A stretch of 64,000 bases of DNA, taken from the NCBI RefSeq assembly GCF_963678635.1, contig NC_087067.1, forward strand, positions 55,798,456-55,862,455. Direction: 5' to 3'. The stretch is from Symsagittifera roscoffensis (taxonomy: Eukaryota > Xenacoelomorpha > Acoela > Convolutidae). How positions within the stretch are numbered: the stretch's first letter is position 1; every line of letters starts with the position of its first letter. Under the pieces are notes generated by a model, which made no database searches, was not told where the DNA came from, and saw only the letters and a list, made by a program, of their open reading frames with translations. The position numbers and the translations under genes were made by a program. This document shows positions 52,901 to 59,900 of the stretch, piece by piece.

Positions 52901-53499
52901 GACTCACCCACACCGAAAATCTCATAATAAAAAAATTGAAATCGGCAAGGGAAACCGGAGAACTAGAGACAGAGGGCGAGAATGCTAAGAAACCACCTTT
53001 TGGACGAATCTTTGAATCGTATTTTGATCTCCCGAACCACTATTCGAACAATATCGTTATAACGGACAGCGATTTCATACTCACGGAACGCACGTGCGCC
53101 ATAGCGATAACTGCGGACGTAAGCTTCAAAACAGCACTAGCGGCCGACTTTAAAAGAGAGTACAAGAATATCGAGTTTTTGTGGAAACAGAGGCCGGGTG
53201 TAGGAGGAATGATAGCGTTGCCCCCTGTTGCATCACAGATACCAGGGAAATATTTGTGTTTTTTGGTTACGAAAGCTACTGATAGGCAACACGTGAATCC
53301 GGAGAGCTTGGTATTGGCCTTGACTCGACTTAGGGATTTCCTGGTTGAGAGAGGTGTGACCTCTCTCTCGTTGCCAGTTTATGATCCCAATAGGGGAAAG
53401 CTACATCCGAGAGAGTTGTATGCTCTTGTGCATGTGATATTTTCAGAGACTGACATAGAGGTTCACTTACATAAAAAATACTATCTGAGCATATGCTAA
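43957..53499 (+). CDS. Giant Gag-Pol polyprotein with C-terminal macro-domain-like module
   Basis: The open frame runs 3180 codons from TTG 43957; the first ATG is 44017 (3160 aa) and is the likelier start. Numbering is from 43957. The N-terminal ~550 residues are charged, with coiled coil. Gag capsid-like helices follow at ~550-720, then CCHC knuckles 761-774 (CANCGSMDHHVSAC) and 813-826 (CFFCNLEGHFKSDC). Retropepsin DTGA is at 1123-1126, RT with YVDD at 1608-1611, and RNase H at ~1745-1880 (LDTDAS). A 500-residue linker carries LSGES repeats. The integrase has H2399, H2404, C2434, C2437, then D2465, D2524, E2560 (D,D35E), followed by a GPF module (~2700). A ~450-residue extension ends in a macro-like domain (3035-3175). 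Uninterrupted, and Gag and Pol share one frame without a shift. Confidence 0.93.
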   Translation: MFVVRLHCHQITNTFILYKTMQRRDSLGSTTKIPRLSKGSTRKFRTRRSQTSFSSASDAFAEDESTKGQPDLSVIEMRLRSEKNLDGNQGRSAEAEPASETPVDPFDEGERTLIRPDFEPDGVLEREEVERTEETSERSEVEPREEVLYRGMSRSETKSYKWRKEPSHLTSAHSSLAKQSNNAMMSSMSPGEEQTFSKAKKSWKSLYDERMASLPTVGLTSRDDYPEITHPDVNFTPCPRNDMSREASSASPTRPVSDGITMGASSTFDRLMTSMHKQKGGASSSTRLQPQLTSSSLGLTPPLGAAGDISDMFAGVMNGLDELRRDMTKRIDQVDERAHHGRENLKDELTHVKSQARFDQAQLIRDTDQCLAESLAQANKESEEREARMTREIERLLNDHDNTYAQTMTSLERRLDAKSDLMMRKLDAILNGNNWQEHSNLRERSRHANVGDGTGNSARAQQGSRTNYEHRNKERPRAAPQRPGWTNPVPPEADATPETRLPTVPQVSSVPDLTTVSQDTTMYASMFEPLNRSLETFITKLSKSTERGERSRRTLKKPKSYKDESDGCIDTWIEVMKLHFEEENLSKKQECSALTSNLEGTALNCVMAKRVNERDSARKIFDILLNRFGSGVQGHQAMVKFEKRRQRDEESIDKFLDDLELLRRRSNPDERISERNLAIASKFMDGVRSEELKTMLATHFTLSLDQVPTPDDLRMKSREYLLIKPRAQNRYSNYGNYSGTNTGANSSWYKPRDDMDKRRSCANCGSMDHHVSACSAYKQNMKAIGYFLEDADATDEDHEEYVRGLIMKYGPRCFFCNLEGHFKSDCTQFWDAVADVKHPRHEEALSGVKASRARLMNEAESRRKETTPSTFTTKKVKTWPDEGVASNLETESSSPLKVDYGLAARTALQNVKQDLATKEVEQWVRSELESTDLRESLNVLSKTTRAEDEKEPKKQGLKLNVISGKTFGMTKAGTKIMSIISVAGHQVVKNLSEPSEITLVHLDIYADYLKQKDPKLDSRAVRALLTTGGPRLMKVDGHYIDVHGPYPILMNVDGINIYTKAHITDANDQVGRIYIGQEELKVRRIGHNAMLEQDAVHIGCEADLAAHVLDVQGRQLSVKGLLDTGAVVSVMPVKTWTDMGFERSDLIPTNIRLAAANQGAIYVTGRTPIISLQLGGRHLWMSFLVVENLDESDQFILGRDFVRNFDVTIDLNDGLIRIKDPERKYEKRPLNKILINQAKVPIFLDRKVRLKPNQAVVATFRMRNLNELSNDRQVCLVPNPNSKSSAILGRSFSLTQSGLCVSVLLNTEATTVTIQRGKKLGYALPLNTDFLSVENLKKFDVTKCPLHANQECIMKRVIELKSSRKLFSMKSETDDGLSSCSNFPERPTEAELAANRPVLPEIEHLKGKISDKELDSLRAVLNRNADVFSKHKADIGCCNFVEHEIEIEEGSVPHREGARRMTPNKSEACRKEIEMLMEYDMIEPSKSPWACGVVMAKKKGGQLRFCCDFRYLNAVTIKDAYPIPRIDESLSKLGDAKFFTTLDLGSAFWQVPLRKQDREKTGFACELGLFQWKRMPFGLCNATATFQRLMAQALTSVTKKYGNLIMCYVDDVVIATPTLEDHIERLEEVFSCMKQAGLKCKPSKCEILKDSIKYLGRLVDKHGVRPDPEAVEAVLTWKAPKTDTQLMSFLGFANYYREFIKGYADKIYPMQKLMRNKGKKFTWTDEAQVSFENIKRELCEAPVLGMPTEKGMFVLDTDASVVAISGILHQEQEWNGRTVLRPIAYGSKVLSDTEMKYGAPKAEMFAVITFVEKYRAYLGSAPFKLRVDNRALAWLKTYSMDQSYIGRWIVRLDGYHMIIEHRTRDKHQNADSLSKKTEFYERLEEKQANQSEIKDGFSFLDKETYDELPLTRWLDKSGHPIPGHPDLPVETAAEIKLLARGEPVPLDLLVRSNLVQQELTRLGINSIALLNKTVNVAPDVMGKLRDLLDREVDRHDREWRETMQRLTVTERTEKRPVSIRSRGVERDCRSIVNQLVTSMPKEVLLRTSFTEYGTSNQNQATEEVRIKSKSSFTRRVHFTDTKEEYEPSSDCSSLDETMSGESDTFDPVKDDLSEKSNAFEPVQDNLSGERLTRLPRDRILSGESGSRRPMDRVLSGESRNISNNLEYDVGESVDSSVESGPQSGDNTSETTSNSDMSEIAIHSLLVDWKQRGLDREIHQDPDRDRYTSDEEGTVVDNAADELELIAVSKRPTRLLPHGTVVRTNLEPSVQEATPLKKIWCVKLMDDAHAPEIMSGQMNVVKTYLKARYRLSDLLRAQRNDRMTSSLKRWIENGAPDKGDLEEDSYKILKQFYLKRKDLLYLNKDGIVACKRKEEDKVLYKYNSIVLPQLYQTELLFRSHDQMGHQGVDKVYNRIQKRFEWPGLKKACEKWIAACLSCQQAKDPRKLRFPLQSIESSGFNEVVQIDHQKICMTATGYNQVLVMIDHFTKYAEAAPCMTASAEETCDHLINVWIARHGCPITFQSDNGKAFVGDLTKELMKRSQVAQAHSTTYHPQTNGLVERQNRTLVSMLRVYCSRYMDDWDKHLPQVMGAYNSTEHSTPGISPHMMLTGHEKALPLTFFYPEYEGKRTAPQTYVRDVIRRQQDLNDLCRRNTQQAQIRQKRRFDKRTADAKAYSVGDYVWVFQEVVPPKGTKKLLKKWRGPFQITEVHQGGRFYRLSTGRAAHYENIKPHNASSEDWCIPADMQEGDYLIVDPACEVNERGTRDKNDGNEMVDNCDLPLDLELTERVEVDDETLPYAEEDWDCPEQTEIDKGIQPDFPLTMETRQSKRGKNQKKYNPYGEDFVVDRIVVGDVIDSLVGLDEVAMLEEIDLVNDMDQDWIDDRSEPEVEFEPEAEQTHEQELTNLRVLEWLHDLPTDPKETILTIQDVDRDSVKYISHDNTESNWVAPDGPLRVPQSNLGLLDFGRSTGTSMDIFVRGVGVGLTHTENLIIKKLKSARETGELETEGENAKKPPFGRIFESYFDLPNHYSNNIVITDSDFILTERTCAIAITADVSFKTALAADFKREYKNIEFLWKQRPGVGGMIALPPVASQIPGKYLCFLVTKATDRQHVNPESLVLALTRLRDFLVERGVTSLSLPVYDPNRGKLHPRELYALVHVIFSETDIEVHLHKKYYLSIC
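53050..53496 (+). other. Macro-domain-like region at the Gag-Pol C-terminus
   Basis: Residues ~3030-3178. CAIAITADVSFKTALAADFK corresponds to the first strand and ADP-ribose-contacting loop of OARD1/TARG1-type macrodomains (ADF-x-M-x-x-G-I-A-x-x-F-K). LCFLVTKATD holds the Lys used by that subfamily (K3106). SLVLALTRLRDFLVERGV and SLSLPVYDPNRGKL follow the helix and the strand before the second ligand loop. The GCG and downstream Asp of active hydrolases are not clear, so it may bind rather than hydrolyse ADP-ribose. In the family the domain reads or erases ADP-ribosylation. Confidence 0.6.
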
Positions 53500-53954
53500 G
53501 AATTGCGCTCGGCGATAAGTGGTTTTTATTAAGTTGCTCGATAAGAATTAGAGTCAAGTTTTAGATTAGGTTAGGTCTTAGGTACAGTATTAGGGATTAG
53601 GTTTTTATGTGATGTTTATGTGATGTTTATGTTATGTTATTGTGATGTTATGTTTTATGTTAGTGTCATAAAAGACCTGGGGGCACCCCAGGTCATCAAG
53701 GTGACAGCGTACATTCATGCTACTCTGACGAAAGTAAAGGTGGACGATCCACCTTGGTGCTAAAATTTTAAATCAGAATTGAAAAAGAGAATTTCAATGG
53801 AGAGTTTTAGAGAATTGATTGATGTTGCATCTTAAAATGATGATTCTAAGTCGCGACCTGTCTTTTAGATCTTGATTGATCGGAAATTGTTTACTGACAT
53901 TGAATCAGAAGAGATTACACGAAGAGATTACACGAAGAATCAACACGAAAAGAA
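53500..53954 (+). other. Inter-ORF spacer with two strong hairpins
   Basis: 455 bp between ORF1 and ORF2. After a GTGATGTTTAT-type simple repeat (53610-53665), a 9-bp perfect hairpin (GACCTGGGG stem, GCA loop) lies at ~53677-53697, followed by an 8-bp perfect hairpin (AAGGTGGA stem, CGA loop) at ~53738-53756. ORF2's ATG is ~200 bp further. No splice acceptor was recognised. The hairpins could serve translation of ORF2, RNA stability or RNA 3'-end formation. Confidence 0.6.
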
Positions 53955-56900
53955 ATGGGAGATACTAACGAACTCATGGAATTCCTCTCAGCGAGTCTAG
54001 GAGCGACTCTAGACGAGATTTATCAGCGGCTGATCGATTGTGACTTTACACGAGAAGACCCGGGGTTGGCGATGTTTGTGGTCGCACTCCTCAATGCACT
54101 GGGAAGAGAGGGTCGAGGGAATCGCCCTACGGAAGTAGTGTTGATGTTGGCCTTCGGTGAGTCCGGGACCGCCGAGAGAGGCCGAAACCGATTGATGAGA
54201 TGGAGGCGCGGAGAAATGTCTGGCCACGACTTGGCTCGTGAGCCGGGACTAGGTGAGCAAAGGGACCACCGGCTAGGTGAGATGCCCTTACCTGTCCAAC
54301 CTGCGCAGCCATTAATCGGAGCGAAGAGACAGCGTGATGGGCCAGGCCCGTCACACTCGGTCGACTCTCCAACAGCTGCTCCTCCCCTGAAGAAAGTGAG
54401 AGTGAGCGAGATAGAGATCCAGACGTCGGAAACGATTGAAACACTGGAGAAGAAGGAGAGGGACCAGAGTGAGCTGTGTGCCAAACTTCAGGAGTACAGG
54501 ACCATAGCTCGGGAGAGAGATGAATGGAAAAAGAAATTCGAAGATCTGCAGGTGGCCTACAAGGAGGATGAGTTAAAGCACCTGAAGGAGCTGTATATGG
54601 CGAAGGTGAGCCAAGCGTCACCGGAAATCCTGGCGAGCATGAGGTCCTCGGAGGGATCTAGCGACACACGCCCCAGGACAACCGCGCAGGAGTTGTGCGC
54701 ATCGAGAGGACCAGAGGTTCTGGATTCGCGTGCATCAAAGGGGCACGAGGCTCCTCAGCAGACACGACCGTCTGCCTCGAGTCAGAGGTTTACGATACCA
54801 GACCCTTCTGACACCTATCTAGCTCCTCAATTTCAGGAATCATTTAACCAAGTGGCCAGAGCCGCGATGGATGAGATCAACAGAGGCACTGAACGGACGC
54901 TGGCTAGGATCGTTCCTTCCCAGCGTCGTGATCCTTCATCAGATGGCTCCGAGCGGGCAACCCGCACGATAGCGTGCTCTGCGCCTGGAGGAGTCTTCAA
55001 GAAGTCTCGCGTGGTAGATATCAGGAAGAACCTGATGACACGTCATCAGTTCACGCAAGTGCCAGCCGAGCATCCTCGAGCCTGCTTGAATGACATGAGC
55101 TGGAACCCCGCCACGAGCGACCAAGTGATTCCCCCAGGGAGTCGCCATTTGATCATTGGAGACAGTCTGGTGAGAGATCTGAATGAGATCTCCGTCTATG
55201 GCCAGACTACCACTCTGTCCTTTGGAGGAGCCTCAGTGGCTCAAGTGATCAAAATGATGGAGTTCCAGGGCGAGGATCGTCTGGATACATTGATAATAAT
55301 GCTGGGGACTAATGACGTCTCGAGAGCCCCCGTAACCCCAGAAAACAAGTGGGAACCTCTGTTGGTGTGTCTGTTGAATGAATTGAAGGAAAAGTATAGA
55401 CCCAGGCTCGTGATCCTGTGTACGATACCGCCAAATCCTTTGGTGGGCACTACAGCTGCGGATTTTATGAATGGCAACGTAACGCGGTGGAATGAAATGA
55501 CCCGCAATCTGGTGAGGAACAATCCTGGCGAGATGCGACTCCTGGATCTTGAAAACATGCTACGTATGACTGATCACATCGAGCTCACCAGAGATGGAGT
55601 GCACTTTAATAGCCAACGAGGGAGACATTGGATTAACGATGTGTTTCAAACGCAGTTGAGAGAAGTGGAGCAAGAATTAAGGGCGACCGGTTCTTTGGCT
55701 CGGACCAATTCGACCGGAGGGAGTAGGGTAAGGGCAACCGTGCCCGAATCCCTCGCCAACCGCCTAGGGCCCTTGGCAACGGAGACGGTTGGAGCCGTAA
55801 CCGTCGCTCCGAGCTCAAATGTGAGAGACAGGCTGGGGACTGTCCCTCCTCCCAGGCCGCAATCGATTGGAAGCCGACTCGGCAGATCGGGGGAACAGAG
55901 TAATAGAAACAACTCCCAGACCGCGTCTAGGAGGAATGATTCGCCTGCCACGACAAATCCTGCTTCGACGGCAGGATCGTCGACAAGCACCGTGCCAGCG
56001 GAGGGAATTGAATCCGGCAGCAGGTTGCTTTGGAATAGTTCAGATCCTAGCCATTGGGGTCAGTATAAGACGGACATGTCGGCGAAGTTGAACATGAATA
56101 CCCTGACGTGTCGGGAAGATGTGATGAGAATGACTGGCGGTGAAAGTCCCACAGTGTCGCGACTTTATCGGATACCGGGCGTGGATTGGCTGCTAGCAGA
56201 GCAGGAGAAATTCAGCTCCTCGACCTCACTCCGACATGCGGACTTGGATGGATTGCCTCATGACAACACCTTTGGACCTCTAAACACCCGGTCGCTCACC
56301 GACGTTCGAGATAGGGCCCGGGAAAGGACACCACCAGTGCGCAAAGGCAAGTTTCAGACGGAGAACAAACCCAGCAACAAGCATCACAAGATGTTTAGAC
56401 AATTCTCTAAGCCACCCGGTCAGACGCCGGGTGAGTATTCTAGGGATTATCCCCGAACCACAACAGTGTCTGGAGACGACAAGAGATATGGGAATCTGAA
56501 GGCCCCAGTAGGTGATGGCCTTTTTGCAGCGTATGATCCCTTGGACATAAAGGCTGCCAAGTATCTGGTTGTGGCCGGCTCCGATTATCTCTATACACCC
56601 CGTTCTCTATTCTGGCCTGATGTGATTTTCTTAACGGCGCCTAAGCTGGACTGGGGACAGGCGATAGGCATGATGATAAGTGTACGGAGAGTGGTCAGCA
56701 TGGAGCCGCAGGTGATAGTGGTTGCAGGCGCGAATGATCATCTACAAAGCAGAGGCCTATTGTCACGTCTGACGGATGGATCGATCCCGAGTAACGAAGT
56801 TATAGGGGAAGCGATCATGACACTGCTCTCGGCGATGGCCGAGGTAGAGGCAGCAGCAAGACAACGGTTCACCATGAATGTGGTGAAGGTGATCTTTGTA

Positions 56901-59900
56901 TTGTCACCAGGCTACGCTGCGTTGCCTGAACCCCTTCAATTTGTGTACACGATGGTCACGACGATAGCGGAGGGGATATATAACGTGATAATTCCTGCCC
57001 CAAACAGAGTGGTGGACCCGGACAATTATTATCCGCACCGATCTGAGCTTCCCGCTGTTTGGTCTGACATCTCGAATGCCATACAGGGACTCAGAGATTG
57101 TAGCACAACTCGGTTGGTGCTAGACGAAGTTCTGGGGTTGGAGCTGTCCAACTTCGCAAGATTATTGAAGCTAAGACCAGGGGTAGGTGACGATCATCTG
57201 TTAGTACAACAGGTGGCTGATGATCTCTGGTTCAGGCAGATGGATCATAAAGAGAACGAGCAGGGAAGGATGATCAGGAAGAACATGACGTCAGCAGAAG
57301 AGGACCTCATGGCGATGGCTTTGCGTACGAAGCCACACAACAACATATGGTTGTATCTGTCACCGAGGCTGTGCACCTTGGGTGAAGACGCGTTTGAGTA
57401 TGCGCCGGCAATAATTAAGGAGATACACGCGTATTTGAAGAGTCTACTTGATGCCCGGGAGTTGGCTGGAGGCAAGATGTTGAAGCTGATGCAGGACGTG
57501 AATACGATGTCGCTGGACAAGTTCCAAGCGGACGTGCTGGCCACGAAAGCACAGTACGAACGATCGGATGCTATCTTGGGCGGAATGGGAGTGGGATGGA
57601 CGCCATCTTTCCTATCGACGTGCTACCCGAGGGCATCTAGGAACCTGATCGCAAGTTTTGTCAAAGACATCAGGAAGTTGTCGATTGGCCTGGTGTTAGC
57701 CTTATACGTGACATTTGGTCATGAAAACTTTGTGAAAGGACCGGCAAACCTCTTCACCCAAGCGTTGGCCGATTTGAGGTTGGATGGACTCTTGACCCTG
57801 ATTGCCATGACCTATGGTCGGCTGGGAGACTTGCTTGTGCTATTGCGTTACCCTGAACAACTGCAGGGACCCAGTCGTGAGTTCAATGCACAGTTGGAAA
57901 CCGCCTCGCTCAGGAAGATGAAAGACTGGAGGACTCTCCTACTTCAATACCTCCTGCAACAGAACAGAAGCGTAACAGGAGAGGACAAAGTGGCGACGAA
58001 CGTAAGCGAATGCAAACAGTATTGTGGCATGCCCTTATTAACAGACTTAGCTGTCATGATGCGGATTGATCCGTTGGCTCTGGTCCACGGACTAAGGGAA
58101 TTCGTCACAGTGGTTTATGGACCGGCGATGTCCTTTGCGTTCCCGGATGTACAAGTTAAAGCATACAGGAATTCAGTGTTGTACGTCAACCTGGTCTCAG
58201 TAGTGGATTGTTCCGTGCTGAATTGGGTAGAGCAGAGTGAACTGAGAAAGCTGGCTAGCGATGATAGGCTGTTCGGAAGAATAGCAGAGCCAGGTTGGGT
58301 GTTGATGGATTTCAACAACCACTTCAAATGCCGAATGGGTCGTGAGGATCTGTCCCACATCCAGTTCAACCCGAAACTCTGGAATCTGAGACCAGTGGTG
58401 AAAGATACAGGAGAGGCTGTGGTAGTACCTCAATTGCCGGGAGCCTATGCCCATGCAAGAGAGAATCAACAGACATGGCTTCCTGGGTCCAGGCCGCTGC
58501 CGGACCAATGCCATCGGTATCCACCGATAAGGAGGATGTTGTTGGGAGTCACATCTCCCATCATTGCCCCTCGTATCGGAGCAGCCCGTGACGCGGAGAA
58601 GAGAATGCAGAAGTGGAGTGGAGGGATGGAGCCGCGCTTCATCAGCTGGAACGTCGCTGCCGCGCACACGTTCGACTTCTCATTTCCTGATGCCTGGAGC
58701 AGGAAGAAGATCAAAGCACTACCCTCCAGGAGACCAGAGGTCTCGGCTGAAACGTGGAATGAAGTGTATTCTTCCGCGGACGACTTATCAAGACTGAAGT
58801 GGTCAGGAGAAGCGAAGGTGGTGATGCTGGAGGTGGCAAGTGAGAGCAGAGGTGGCTCATATGTAACGATAGAGGACCTGGCCCCACATGGTGAGGAGTT
58901 AGTAGAGTTCCTGGTCGATGATGAGTTGTTTTATCATGCAGGAGACATGGCCGTACCGGCTCGGCCGGATTCGGGCGCAGACGCACGACAAGGACCCTCG
59001 GGACCTAGGCCGAAACCTGATGCGGACGACGATGAATTGATGGATCAGGACGATAACGATGAAGGCACCGGAAGCAAGACGGAGAAATCGGGAGAGACCG
59101 ATCTAGGAGCGTTGGAAAGGGACTTGCTAGAGTACCGGTTCAGCGAAGATGACGATGGGGAAGTCGATGGGAGTCTATTGTTGATGGCACCATCATCCTT
59201 CATGTCTCCTACAAAGGAGGCGTCAGCCGATCTATCTCCGATAGACCCAATAAGCCAGGCGAGAGAGTGCCGAAGCAGGGATCCACAGAAGCTGCTTTAT
59301 GAATCGCCAAGGAGGAGGAAAATCGAAGAGTCTATGAAGATATCGTTCCTCAGCACATTACCAGAAGAAGAATGGGAAAGATATCAAATGGAGTTGGAAG
59401 GCAAGACAGGAGCAATCTGGAGTCGAGTAAACTTCATGGAGAAATCTTGGGACGTGATAAGGCGATATGGGACGCAGTCCATAATGAAGGTGGGATTGAA
59501 CCAACCCATCATGCGTGAGGTCCTGGAGAAAATAGTGAGCTCCATGGAGTCGGATGTTCTGACCGAGTCAGTAACAGAAGACAGTGCCGATGATCAGCAT
59601 GTTGCAAAGAAATTACCTGTCAGAAGAGCCAGGAAAGGGCTGAAGCGACTAAAAGGGAAGACAGGAAGTCGAGCCATGAACCCGAAAGTGGTGAAGTCAA
59701 GAGCCAACGCAGTGGTGACCTCTTTAGCGAGCGCAGGTCGCTCAGGCGAGAGCGGGCAGGGAGATACTACAACGCTGACAGGGGGAGAAAAAGAGAATCT
59801 GATACCCCCTATGCTCTTGGCAGGTCTGACCGTGACCGCCACAAGGTCGAAGAAGACGGCGCGAACCCTGGCAGACACCAAGTTAGAAATGGAAGTAATC

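Noticed and set aside
53675-53760. Hammerhead ribozyme in the inter-ORF spacer
   Set aside because: A CTGACGA word is present, but the GAAA strand and the third helix expected around it are not.
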